Below are positions 1 to 8,307 of a stretch of 33,627 bases of DNA, in pieces (position 1 is the stretch's first letter; each line of letters opens with the position of its first letter). The position numbers and the translations under genes were made by a program. Below the pieces are notes generated by a model, which worked only from the letters and a program-made list of their open reading frames with translations, did no database searches and was not told the DNA's origin. The stretch is taken from positions 1 through 33,627 of the forward strand of contig CAMBEJ010000050.1 in assembly GCA_945865375.1 (NCBI GenBank). Direction: 5' to 3'. The stretch is from Akkermansia muciniphila (lineage in GTDB: Bacteria > Verrucomicrobiota > Verrucomicrobiia > Limisphaerales > F1-80-MAGS106).

Positions 1-1550
1 GCTCTCTCTGCTTTGTGAGGGAGCCCCATGTAGTCGGCGGCAACATCCCCGACGCCAGTGATCTGGTAGCCGGACACGAATAAGTCCTGCCAGCCATCGT
101 TGTCATAATCGAAAAACCAGCAAGGAAAACTGTTGATGGGCAGGCGAACACCGGCGGCGAGAGCGACGTCGGTAAATTTCCAATTCGATTTCGAACCTTC
201 GGAGACGGCTTGCGGGCCGTCGTTGCGGAAGAGAATGTTCGGACGCCCGCGCACAGAGATGTAGAGATCTGGACGCCCGTCGTTGTTGAAATCACCCGCA
301 GTGACCCCTTTGACGAAGGCGTTCACGATGATTCCATTGGCTGCGGCGCATTCGGTGAATGTCTCATTGCCGTTGTTCCGGTACAATTCGCTAGGATGAT
401 TGCCTTTCGCTCTTGATTCGTGCCCAATAAAAAGATCCAGCCACCCGTCGTTGTCAAAATCGAACCAGACGGCGGTTTGGGTTGGATGCAAGCTCAGCAC
501 TCCAGCCTCGAACGTCACGTCTGTGAACGTTCCGTTCCCGTTGTTCCTGAGCAGTGATTTTGGAAACCGTCCCGCTTCCTCCATCCACCCGCCACGGAGC
601 ACCAAAACGTCGATGTGTCCGTCGTTGTTATAGTCGCCTTGGATCATGTTCAGCCCTCCGGTTTCACCCGTGAGTCCCGCTTTGACGGTGACGTCCGTGA
701 ATGTTCCGTTGGCGTTGTTGTGGAACAATCTCATTTGATCTTTGAAACCCAGGGAGGAGGTCATGATGTCCAGATAACCGTCTCCGTCGAAATCTTCGGT
801 GATGCCGCCACCAGAAAGCTCATTCAGCGCAAGCCCTAGCCCGGGGGCCACATCGGTGAAGCGCTTGATGTCATAGTTGGATTGGAAGAGCGTGGGCGGG
901 ATTAACCACTGGCTAGGAACCCTCTCGGGATACCCACCCAAGGTCATGTAGGCGATGTTCAAGAGCCACCGAGAGCCGAGATCCTCGGGGAACTCGCCCA
1001 GCGTCTGCTGGAGAATCGTGATCGCTTGCGATGAGCCCAGCGTGTTCTTGTGAATGCCTCCTCCTTGGATCGGAAAGATACAGGAGTCTGCGTTGTGGTT
1101 GCTGAGACAGTTCATCTGCTCTCCCATGCGGAGACAAGCAAGCGCTTGCAACTGCCTCAGCAATGCTTTGTCCGATCGCACCATTTCCTTGCCTGCTTTT
1201 CTAAACTCTTCCTCACTCGCGTTGAATTCTCTGAGCGCTTCTTCGCTACGGCCCGCATTGAGAAGCTCGCGGGAATAGTCCAGCCGGATCGTTCGCGACC
1301 CCTCGAGGGAGGCGGCTTTTTCCAGCCTTCCCTTCAGAAGCTCGGCTCGGGCAGCGTTGTCAAACCGATTGTTCATTGGGTTTATCCCCGCCGCGATTTG
1401 GTCCAACAATGCCTTCATTCGAGCTTGGGTGGCGGGGGGCGTACTCGTAGGGGCCTCGACTTGTGCGCCTCGGCCCACAAGCAGCGCAGCCAGAACCAGG
1501 CTGCAGCAGGTCCAGATGAGGAGTCGCGAGGATCGGGGTTCGAAATTCAC
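1..1550 (-). CDS. Secreted FG-GAP/VCBS-repeat protein (CRTAC1/ASPIC-UnbV type), 3' partial
   Basis: The minus-strand frame is open from a GTG at 1550 to the left edge, so the C-terminus is missing. The start VNFEPRSSRLLIWTCCSLVL is a basic n-region plus a hydrophobic segment, so export is likely. Roughly residues 40-230 are helical with TPR-like spacing. After that come FG-GAP/VCBS blades with calcium-loop motifs such as DFDGDGYLDI and DYNNDGHIDV, and phrases of the type LFHNNANGTFTDVT repeat about every 60 residues. The family is extracellular beta-propeller proteins, often with a C-terminal ASPIC/UnbV domain that would lie outside this window. GTG is chosen because no ATG lies between it and the in-frame stop upstream; the ribosome site is weak. 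It starts 31 nt after the lpxI stop, so the two are probably co-transcribed. The ligand is unknown. Confidence 0.82.
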   Translation of the reverse strand, partial: MNFEPRSSRLLIWTCCSLVLAALLVGRGAQVEAPTSTPPATQARMKALLDQIAAGINPMNNRFDNAARAELLKGRLEKAASLEGSRTIRLDYSRELLNAGRSEEALREFNASEEEFRKAGKEMVRSDKALLRQLQALACLRMGEQMNCLSNHNADSCIFPIQGGGIHKNTLGSSQAITILQQTLGEFPEDLGSRWLLNIAYMTLGGYPERVPSQWLIPPTLFQSNYDIKRFTDVAPGLGLALNELSGGGITEDFDGDGYLDIMTSSLGFKDQMRLFHNNANGTFTDVTVKAGLTGETGGLNMIQGDYNNDGHIDVLVLRGGWMEEAGRFPKSLLRNNGNGTFTDVTFEAGVLSLHPTQTAVWFDFDNDGWLDLFIGHESRAKGNHPSELYRNNGNETFTECAAANGIIVNAFVKGVTAGDFNNDGRPDLYISVRGRPNILFRNDGPQAVSEGSKSNWKFTDVALAAGVRLPINSFPCWFFDYDNDGWQDLFVSGYQITGVGDVAADYMGLPHKAER

Positions 1551-1581
1551 TTCAATCTTTGTGGTATGAGAGTTTCACAGT

Positions 1582-2403
1582 TTAAGCGAATGTGGCTAAA
1601 GTGAATTTCCTTCTGACCGCTAGGCTGCGGATTTTATCCTGTTCTAGAACCAGGGTCCGTCCTGCTTCAATAGCTAAGACCTGAATTCCGGACGCCAAGC
1701 AGACCTCTATGGTCGTGGGCCCGACACATGGAATATCGAACCGCATATCGTGCCCTATTCTTGCCACTTTCACCGCGACAGCCTCTCTTCCTTTGCCAGC
1801 GAGCTCACCCCCTCTTCGCAAACAGGCGTCCGTTCCCTCAAATCCTTCAACTGCCATGACTGCTCCACCCTTGACGACCACCGTCTGGCCGATCTCAAGC
1901 CGGGAGACTTCTTTGGCGATGCAAGCACCGAACTCGATGTCCGTGGTCTGGCTCGCCGAGAGCTCCGCTCCAATGCGAAATCCGGCCGATGCCATCATGG
2001 GCCCCAGCCAGGGGATCGCGGAGATCAGTTCAATGCCCTCCTTCTTGAGTTCATCGGCCATGGCACCGAACAAACTTTGTGCGTTCTTCTCTTTTACCCT
2101 GAAAAGCAACTTCATGGTCCGCAGATCCGGTCGCAAATCAAAAAGATTCGAAGGAGCGATTTGTCCCGCCATGACACAATGCCGAGCATGCCAACTATGA
2201 AAGGCTTCAATGAGCGCCGACAACTGACCGACGCGAAGCCATTTGATCTCGTCCACCAGACTCGATAGCCCGGGATCCGTTTCGTTTTCAAAGGCCACAG
2301 CGACAATCCGCTCGACGCCCATCGCACGCGCTTGTCCGGCCAGGAGCAATGGCAGGGAACGGTTCCCCGCGATCAGTCCCAGAGTATGGATGAATTCCGC
2401 CAT
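1582..2403 (-). CDS. lpxI: UDP-2,3-diacylglucosamine pyrophosphatase LpxI
   Basis: LpxI (DUF1009) hydrolyses UDP-2,3-diacylglucosamine to lipid X and UMP in lipid A synthesis, replacing LpxH in many Gram-negatives. The 273-residue product begins MAEFIHTLGLIAGNRSLPLL, the usual family N-terminus, and ends with the typical C-terminal block VGPTTIE...AIEAGRTLVLEQ. Asp223 in RFDIPCVGPTT matches the position of the catalytic Asp of the Caulobacter enzyme. The ATG at 2403 is preferred over an upstream TTG at 2439 because AGGG lies about 8 nt before it and the family starts here. The length is normal for the family. It is divergent from the Hpt gene and sits directly upstream of the VCBS-repeat gene. 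Other lpx genes are not in the window. Confidence 0.9.
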   Translation of the reverse strand: MAEFIHTLGLIAGNRSLPLLLAGQARAMGVERIVAVAFENETDPGLSSLVDEIKWLRVGQLSALIEAFHSWHARHCVMAGQIAPSNLFDLRPDLRTMKLLFRVKEKNAQSLFGAMADELKKEGIELISAIPWLGPMMASAGFRIGAELSASQTTDIEFGACIAKEVSRLEIGQTVVVKGGAVMAVEGFEGTDACLRRGGELAGKGREAVAVKVARIGHDMRFDIPCVGPTTIEVCLASGIQVLAIEAGRTLVLEQDKIRSLAVRRKFTLATFA

Positions 2404-2536
2404 CGTCGCTGCCCTAGAATAGAAGTCGGGACGATTCAATCAATGTTCTTCTGGAAAATTGCGGCAACAGCCTGTAGGGTCGCCATTAAAATTCCAAAAG
2501 CCGCAATGGACATCCGAGTTTCATGATTCTGACTTT

Positions 2537-2983
2537 ATGACATCTCATTCACAAGACGGGCCGAGTGTCGGGACATCCCAGCGCGCTGCCAGTAGCGAGA
2601 GCGCATTCGATGAGCCCCCCATCGATCTCGCGGTGCTGGAGGAACTCAAAAGCTTGGCTAGCCCTGCCAATCCTGATCCGTTGCGCGAGATCTTAGGCTT
2701 GTTTTTAAGTGATTTTCCCATCCGGTATCAAGGGTTGATCGCCTCCTGGAAGGCTCGCGACCTTCCCCAGATGCATGCCTTCGCGCATGCCCTCAAAGGC
2801 AGCGCCGCCAACGTGGGCGCCAGACGATTGATGTCCATCCTCGCCACCCTGGATCGGGACCTCAGGGACGGCGTCCTCGACAACGCGCCGAATCTGATGT
2901 CCGGTATCGAAGTCGAGTTCAAGTTGGCGATGACGTTCCTGCAGGATTATTTGCGACGCTGTGGCGAGGCGCCGCGAATTTGA
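2537..2983 (+). CDS. Orphan Hpt-domain phosphotransfer protein
   Basis: A 148-residue protein with a disordered N-terminus (about 25 residues) followed by one histidine phosphotransfer domain. The phospho-acceptor motif is HALKGSAANVGA, with His84 and the downstream Gly that the family keeps. Hpt proteins relay phosphate between hybrid sensor kinases and response regulators, and no kinase or regulator lies nearby, so the partners are elsewhere in the genome. The start is taken at ATG 2537; a TTG at 2459 would add 26 residues without family similarity. Its last 65 nt overlap the 3' end of the convergent DUF1957 gene. Function in phosphorelay is well supported by the motif; the pathway is unknown. 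Confidence 0.82.
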   Translation: MTSHSQDGPSVGTSQRAASSESAFDEPPIDLAVLEELKSLASPANPDPLREILGLFLSDFPIRYQGLIASWKARDLPQMHAFAHALKGSAANVGARRLMSILATLDRDLRDGVLDNAPNLMSGIEVEFKLAMTFLQDYLRRCGEAPRI

Positions 2984-4625
2984 CGGACGGCAAACGCCAG
3001 TTGTCCAGATTGATTTGAGGAAACGGTTGGCTTTGAGTCATTGGAGCTTTCGACATTCTGTTGGACTCGATCCAATCAGCGCATGCGTGGAACTGCCCGA
3101 TGTGGCCTAGAAAACGATCCCTTGCGTAACGATTTTCCGAATCAGGACGGATCATGAAGGGCCAGTCGCTCGACTGGGACAGAAGAAGTTCGCGGGCGGC
3201 TTGCCGGAGCACATCAGCGGTATGGAGATCCGGAGTTGGATGCTTCGAAAGCAGAGTTGCGAACCTCGTTTCGGCCTGACGAAGTTGAGGAAACAGCCAA
3301 GCGTTTTTTTTGTTCAGCCAAACATCCCAATACCCGCCTTCACCCCAACTCGACGCCGACGGTGTGGTCTGTTGCGAAGAGGTCGCAGGAGGAGAAAGTG
3401 ACAGAAATTGTGAAGGGGTCATGAGATCAAACGGAGCCGCGGAGTGACTGACTTGGCGCATGACGCAATCCAGGAAACTTGGGCCCTCATGCCACCAATG
3501 CCCAAATAGCTCGGCGTCAAACGGTGCGAGGATGAGCGGTGGAGGGGCTGTTTGATTCGGTCGTTCCAATAACCGGAGATGCATTGAGCGGCAAGCGATG
3601 AAATGCGAGGCATGGGCTGCGACCATGGCCTTGGCCGCCACGGGATCGTAAGGTTGCTTCTCGAGCCCCATCCCGGTTATCTTGTGATACTTGAGCCCGG
3701 TGAAGCCGCGATGACCGGGACAGGGAAGGTAAGGTTCCAAATAGTCCGCATCAAGGTCGAATCCAATGTCCCTGTAAAAATCCCGATAGTTTAGATCGCC
3801 TGGATAGCCGCACTCGCGGCTCCATACCTGGGCGGAGGAATGGAGATCACGGACGAAGATGGCGAGCCCATTGGGTGTGAATACGGGCTGCTGAACTGGG
3901 CTAGACAAACCACGACGTGTCTGTCCAATCGCATGCGAATCGAGGATGATCCACTCGATCCCCTCTCCACGGAGAGCCGCATCCAGCCAGGGTGAATAGC
4001 CGCATTCTGGCAACCAAAATCCCTTGGGTGATTTGCCAAACCAAGACCTGTGATGCTGCAACGCGGTCCTGATTTGTCCCTCGGCCGATCCCGTGCCCCG
4101 ACTCAAGAGAGGGAGAACTGGATGGGTCGCGCCGGTGGTGATGAGCTCTAGGATTCCTGCGTTTTCAAAGGACGCCAAGGTTTCCAGGAATTCCCTCTGG
4201 AGACCTTTGAAGGCGTCATGGGCTACCGAGAAATATTCAAAGTAATACCGAGCTACCTCGTTGAGGCCGGGAATCCAGGCGGTCCGATGCACCTCCTTTT
4301 CCGCCAGCTCCAAGCGAGTTTCGATATAGGTCCCCGCACGCTCCATGAGGAGCGGGTCCGTCAGCATGGAGCAAAGGGTTGGCGAGACCGAGAGCGTCAA
4401 CCGGGCGGGGATGTGATCGCGGCGCCATCCCTCGCACAACGTGAGCAAAGGGATGTAGACCTCCGCGATGGCCTCAAAGAGCCAGGATTCCTCGAGGAAT
4501 CGGGGATGATCGACCTGGCGGACAAAGGGGAGGTGTGCGTGGAGGACAAAAGCGAGACCCCCTTTTGACGGGGAAGGCGGAGCTTTGCGGTCGGCATGGC
4601 AGCGGTTTGTTCGAGAAGTCGACAT
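2919..4625 (-). CDS. GH57 family DUF1957 protein, 1,4-alpha-glucan branching enzyme type
   Basis: About 568 residues from ATG 4625. The N-terminal block LAFVLHAHLPFVRQVDHPRF followed by LFEAIAEVYIPLL is characteristic of GH57 alpha-glucan branching enzymes of the Thermococcus TK1436 type. The proposed nucleophile is Glu207 in GFWLPECGYSP and the acid/base is Asp370 in APFDAELFGHWWHEG; both active-site motifs are intact. A helical C-terminal domain with family-like positions (SSDWPFMI, YARDRFLGH) follows. Expected role: branching or disproportionating alpha-1,4-glucan in the cytoplasm. An earlier in-frame ATG at 4790 would overlap the upstream gene and add a basic, non-conserved tail, so the internal start is preferred. 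It lies 112 nt downstream of the DUF4912 gene, a common pairing. The 3' end overlaps the Hpt gene tail-to-tail. Confidence 0.88.
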   Translation of the reverse strand: MSTSRTNRCHADRKAPPSPSKGGLAFVLHAHLPFVRQVDHPRFLEESWLFEAIAEVYIPLLTLCEGWRRDHIPARLTLSVSPTLCSMLTDPLLMERAGTYIETRLELAEKEVHRTAWIPGLNEVARYYFEYFSVAHDAFKGLQREFLETLASFENAGILELITTGATHPVLPLLSRGTGSAEGQIRTALQHHRSWFGKSPKGFWLPECGYSPWLDAALRGEGIEWIILDSHAIGQTRRGLSSPVQQPVFTPNGLAIFVRDLHSSAQVWSRECGYPGDLNYRDFYRDIGFDLDADYLEPYLPCPGHRGFTGLKYHKITGMGLEKQPYDPVAAKAMVAAHASHFIACRSMHLRLLERPNQTAPPPLILAPFDAELFGHWWHEGPSFLDCVMRQVSHSAAPFDLMTPSQFLSLSPPATSSQQTTPSASSWGEGGYWDVWLNKKNAWLFPQLRQAETRFATLLSKHPTPDLHTADVLRQAARELLLSQSSDWPFMIRPDSENRYARDRFLGHIGQFHACADWIESNRMSKAPMTQSQPFPQINLDNWRLPSVKFAAPRHSVANNPAGTSSPT

Positions 4626-4737
4626 GGCTCGGTGGACGTGGCAATTTCGCCCGTTGTTTTGCCGGCGTGGACGCCGCACCGCGCCGCCCCACCGGTAACA
4701 ACCCGCTTGAATTTCATCTAAGGCTGAAGCATTTGAC

Positions 4738-6426
4738 TTAACCTGGGGGAAGGAGGCTAGGGTCTTGGGCGTGATGGCCGACTTCGCCATCCCACCCGGT
4801 GGCCCTGGAGAAGTGCAGATGGACGCGCCTCATCTCGGACTCGTCTGCTGGGGTGGCGCTGCCGTTCATGCCATAAGCCCCGTCAGGCAGCGAGTAACGC
4901 ATGGAGAACGAGCCATCAGGAGCCAGCTTAACTGGACGGCCAGCAAGCATCACCTTGGCGTCCGGCTCCGTAGAACCATAGACCACAATCTCCACGTTCA
5001 CATTAAACCAAAACCCACCCTTCGCCGAGTCCTCCGAAGATCGACCCGGCGCTCCGGCTCCTGCCGGCTTCGGCGAGGTCGGGTTCGGCTTCTTTCCTCG
5101 AGACCGAGATGCTGCGGCCCCTTCGGCAGATGGCTTCGGCTCAGGAAGAGGCCGCAGGAACTCCAAGGAGCTTGGCCTTCTCCATTCCTTCGCGGCATGG
5201 CAGAGATCACGAAGCATCGCCGCGTATTCTGTCGGCCAGGGAACTTCAGCCAGTTTTGTGAGCTCATCCAGTCGGAGCTGGCCGGTCAGGTGAAGGTGTT
5301 GAACGACTTCGACGAGTGGCACCTGCTTTTCGATCGCTGATTGCACCAGATACAGCACATCGCCAAACCTCGGATCCTCCGGGACCAGATCAGCAGCCTT
5401 CGGCTCGGGAGTGGAGGCCGGTTCGGAAGTCAGCAAAGATGCCCAACCTCGACACGATTCACTGACGTAGTAACCGAGCTCCGCTGTGTAAGTCAATCCA
5501 CACTCCGAAACCTGGATAAAAACCCCGTGCGCTCCCAAGGGAAATTCGGATTCCTGAAAGGATGGAACCAGGGTCATGTGTCGATGGATGCGGATAAAGA
5601 GTTTGTTGCCGCTGGCGGTGAGACGGGCGAGTTCCATGGCCGACCCCGGGATGTCGCAATACACAAAGAGGGTATCGGGGTTCTGCGCGACAAGGAGAAG
5701 CTTGCCCGAGAGACGGCTTGATTGGATGGGGACCGGGGCAGGATCGACAGGCATGGGGCCGGGTGCCGCTGGGGGCTCGGCGTTGGCCACCGGTTTGGGT
5801 GGTGATTTTGGGGCTTCTGGCGGAGCGGGAGGATCTCCTTCAAAAAGAATGCTGGGGAGCACAGGCTCTTCCACCGTTGCTTTTGGTTGGGGATGCTGAC
5901 CTTCGGAAAGAGCGTGCTTGTTCGAGGGGATGACTCCTCCTGCTCCGGGCGAGAGGGGTGCGGGGCGCGCGTGCAATGCGGAGCCGGCGGACTTGGCTGC
6001 GCCGAGTGGGAGAGCCTGAACGGGGTTGGAAGGAGGCGATGGAGCTTTGTGCGGGACATCCGGCTTGGGCTTGCCTGCGGACGGGACAACACCCTTGGAG
6101 GATGGGGCGCCGAGCGGTAATCGTTTCCTAGAGGGTTTGACCTTTTTCAGCGTCGCCCCCTTCGTTGCGGATGTCTTTGTGACAGTGGCGCTTTTCGGTT
6201 TCTTGACCGGAACCTCCAATTTGCGGAGGGGCCTCGCGGCGGTCTTCGGTTTTCCGGCTGCCTGGGTTTGCTGGCTCGCTTTTTGCCCGGCAACTGCTAG
6301 TTTCGCCGGAGCGACAGGGGATTGAGCAGCTTTTGACTTCGGTTTGGGGGCTTCGCGTTTCGGCGAGGCTTTCGGCTCGTTCGTGGAGGACGCGCTCGGT
6401 CTGGATTTGGACTTGGTAGATTTCAT
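4738..6426 (-). CDS. DUF4912 domain-containing protein with long Lys/Pro/Ala-rich N-terminus
   Basis: About 562 residues. The first ~230 are low-complexity, rich in Lys, Ala, Pro and Ser, and probably disordered. Residues ~235-400 form the DUF4912 domain (LLVAQNPDTLFVYCDIP onward). A Ser/Pro linker follows, then a C-terminal module near 470-555 beginning GFWFNVNVEIVVYGSTEPDA and ending HAQDPSLLPP, the usual end of DUF4912 proteins. The biochemical function is unknown; the family sits next to DUF1957 GH57 enzymes in many genomes, as here, so a role in alpha-glucan metabolism is inferred. Candidate starts are GTG 6438, ATG 6435 and ATG 6426. GGAG lies 2 nt before 6435 and 11 nt before 6426, so 6426 is the best compromise. 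The disordered tail is long for the family. Confidence 0.82.
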   Translation of the reverse strand: MKSTKSKSRPSASSTNEPKASPKREAPKPKSKAAQSPVAPAKLAVAGQKASQQTQAAGKPKTAARPLRKLEVPVKKPKSATVTKTSATKGATLKKVKPSRKRLPLGAPSSKGVVPSAGKPKPDVPHKAPSPPSNPVQALPLGAAKSAGSALHARPAPLSPGAGGVIPSNKHALSEGQHPQPKATVEEPVLPSILFEGDPPAPPEAPKSPPKPVANAEPPAAPGPMPVDPAPVPIQSSRLSGKLLLVAQNPDTLFVYCDIPGSAMELARLTASGNKLFIRIHRHMTLVPSFQESEFPLGAHGVFIQVSECGLTYTAELGYYVSESCRGWASLLTSEPASTPEPKAADLVPEDPRFGDVLYLVQSAIEKQVPLVEVVQHLHLTGQLRLDELTKLAEVPWPTEYAAMLRDLCHAAKEWRRPSSLEFLRPLPEPKPSAEGAAASRSRGKKPNPTSPKPAGAGAPGRSSEDSAKGGFWFNVNVEIVVYGSTEPDAKVMLAGRPVKLAPDGSFSMRYSLPDGAYGMNGSATPADESEMRRVHLHFSRATGWDGEVGHHAQDPSLLPPG

Positions 6427-6520
6427 GGTGACCATCACTCCGTGTGGTTTGAGGAGTGTTCCTGTTTCCCCCGTGGAACATGAAGAGACCGTTGAAATGA
6501 AGCAACCGAAAACCTTTGGT

Positions 6521-6572
6521 TTACGATTACGATTAGGATTACGAGAAGATCCCGGAAGATGTGAGATGCGAG
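6521..6572 (+). repeat. Solo end of the ATTACG/four-helix-bundle element family
   Basis: GATTAC-type hexamers run straight into ACGAGAAGATC..GGAA..TGAGATGCG. The same order occurs at the inner and outer ends of the complete element at 19657-20009 (reverse complement of 19660-19710). No partner end is found nearby, so this is a decayed solitary terminus. It lies between the DUF4912 gene start and the nested elements. Confidence 0.6.
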
Positions 6573-6573
6573 C

Positions 6574-6964
6574 ATCTGTGTGGGGTGCAACTCACGGTTT
6601 CCGGGAGTTGTCGTTCGGAGGACAATACCTACCGCAAAATGGGAAGAGTTAACCACGGATGACAGGGATAGCACGGATAAAGTACCCCTCTCAGCTCCCT
6701 TTCAGGGCTGATTCAAGAAAACGGAGCGCTGGCTTCCAGCCGGCTTTGGTTCAACGATCCGTCGGTCGCGCAGTCAAGCCGATTGGAAATCGGCGCTCCG
6801 GCCCCTCTGGCTGAGCATCCGCTGTTTTCTTGAATCAGCCCTGGCTCCCTTTCCTCATCCGTGCAATCCGTGTCATCCGTGGGTCACTTCAGCGTGGTTA
6901 AGCGGCGGGATACCCGCGTCAGGGGAGTCGACCTCGGATAACGTGAGTTGCACCCATCTGTGTG
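6574..6964. mobile_element. Non-autonomous element, 373 bp, with TIRs and 9-bp target duplication
   Basis: The inverted ends GGGTGCAACTCACG (6583-6596) and CGTGAGTTGCACCC (6942-6955) match perfectly over 14 bp, with a weaker match a few bases further in. They are flanked immediately outside by the exact direct repeat ATCTGTGTG (6574-6582 and 6956-6964), the hallmark of transposition with a 9-bp duplication. No transposase gene is inside. The interior holds a second inverted pair made of CACGGAT-type words (6649-6680 with 6855-6901) and a smaller complete element at 6703-6843. It fills most of the gap between the DUF4912 gene and rho. Confidence 0.72.
6694..6852. mobile_element. Miniature element, 141 bp, with perfect 20-bp TIRs and 9-bp target duplication
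   Basis: The perfect inverted ends are CAGGGCTGATTCAAGAAAAC at 6703-6722 and its reverse complement at 6824-6843. GCTCCCTTT occurs immediately outside each end (6694-6702 and 6844-6852), a 9-bp target duplication. Inside, a second imperfect inverted pair (GGAGCGC...CGGCTT, 6723-6746 with 6776-6799) would fold into a long hairpin. It is nested inside the 373-bp element, so it inserted later. It cannot encode a protein. Confidence 0.75.
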
Positions 6965-7156
6965 GGTGCCGCGATTTTATAGTTGCGTTCCGCATCATTT
7001 GCCAGTCATTATCAGGGTCGTCCCAGGTCTAATCGCCTGTTTGCTTTAGGATTTCTTAATTTTCTAAACGGCGGTTCTCTCTAGTTAAAATTCGCTGGCG
7101 GCATTGTTGCTGTCATTCAAGGGATTAGATTTTCTGGGCATTTTTACGGTCAAATT

Positions 7157-8275
7157 ATGAGCAATGCGGCTACGCCGGAGTATGGTACCGGCTACTTGGA
7201 GATCTCCGATAAGGGTTTTGGATTCTTACGATCGTCGGAAAATCATTTCCAACCCAAACCTTCGGATATATTCGTGACTCCGGACACGATTAAGAAGAAT
7301 TTTCTGCGTGAGGGCTGTCTGGTAGGAGGCAACCTTCAGCCTCCTCACCGAGGCAGCAGCCCGCAACTGAAGGACGTGGACAAGGTGAACGGAATGCCGT
7401 TCGTTGAATACACGAAGGCGATGCGTTTCGAAAACTTGACGACCATCGATCCGCTGGTGAAGTTCAATCTGGAAACGACGCCGGACGTCCTTGAGACCCG
7501 GATTATAGATCTGGTCACTCCAATAGGGAAGGGGACCAGAGGACTGATCGTGGCGCCTCCGCGCACAGGCAAGACCACCATCCTCAAGCAAATTGCGAAC
7601 GCCGTCACAACGAATCACCCGGATGTGGAAGTCATGGTATTGCTCATCGACGAGCGCCCTGAAGAAGTCACAGACTTTCAACGGTCTGTGAAAGCTGAGG
7701 TCGTGGCTTCGTCCAACGACCAAGACCTGGAAACCCACGTCCGGCTGTCACGCTTTATGATCGAGCGCTGCCGCCGCAGCGTGGAGGCAGGCAAAGATGT
7801 GATGGTCCTGTTGGACTCCATCACGCGCGTTGCCAGAGCTTATAACAGCGTTCACGGTGGGAGCGGTCGCACCATGACCGGCGGTGTGGATGCTCGCGCT
7901 TTGGAGATCCCCCGCAAAATGTTCGCTTCCGCGCGCAAGATCGAAGAGGGTGGTTCGCTCACCATCATCGCCACAGCGCTCGTGGATACGGGTTCGCGAA
8001 TGGACGAGCTCATTTTCCAGGAGTTTAAAGGGACTGGCAACATGGAATTGATCCTTGATCGCAAGCTCTCGGAGCGTCGGTTGTTTCCCGCCATTGACAT
8101 CCCAAAGAGCGGAACGCGCAAAGAGGAAAAGCTTTTTGCAGGCAAGAATATTGAGGCCATCCGCAAATTGCGCCGGATGATGATCGACCTGAACCCAGTG
8201 GAAGCCATGGAGACCTTGATTTCTGCGCTCAAGAAAAATAAGACGAACGACGAACTGCTTGCGAAGCTGGTTTAG
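7157..8275 (+). CDS. rho: Transcription termination factor Rho (short form)
   Basis: RNA-dependent hexameric ATPase that terminates transcription. The 372-residue protein is shorter than E. coli Rho (419) because the N-terminal helical Rho_N part is missing: it opens directly with the cold-shock-like RNA-binding domain (GTGYLEISDKGFGFLR, residues 10-25). The motor is intact: Walker A APPRTGKT (133-140), DERPEEVTD (165-173), Walker B VMVLLD (215-220), and the Q/R-loop region GGSGRTMTGGVD. The C-terminus is complete. In Walker A, Arg and Thr replace the Lys-Ala of E. coli (APPKAGKT). The ATG at 7157 has little Shine-Dalgarno signal. The WYL gene starts just after the stop, so the two may be co-transcribed. 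Confidence 0.96.
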   Translation: MSNAATPEYGTGYLEISDKGFGFLRSSENHFQPKPSDIFVTPDTIKKNFLREGCLVGGNLQPPHRGSSPQLKDVDKVNGMPFVEYTKAMRFENLTTIDPLVKFNLETTPDVLETRIIDLVTPIGKGTRGLIVAPPRTGKTTILKQIANAVTTNHPDVEVMVLLIDERPEEVTDFQRSVKAEVVASSNDQDLETHVRLSRFMIERCRRSVEAGKDVMVLLDSITRVARAYNSVHGGSGRTMTGGVDARALEIPRKMFASARKIEEGGSLTIIATALVDTGSRMDELIFQEFKGTGNMELILDRKLSERRLFPAIDIPKSGTRKEEKLFAGKNIEAIRKLRRMMIDLNPVEAMETLISALKKNKTNDELLAKLV

Positions 8276-8307
8276 GATGAGTGACCCGTTTTCTTGGGAC
8301 CGGGCTT

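Noticed and set aside
6653..6882. CACGGAT words as a CRISPR-like or iteron array
   Set aside because: Units are few, irregular and inverted rather than regularly spaced direct repeats, and there are no cas or replication genes; they are dispersed repeat words.
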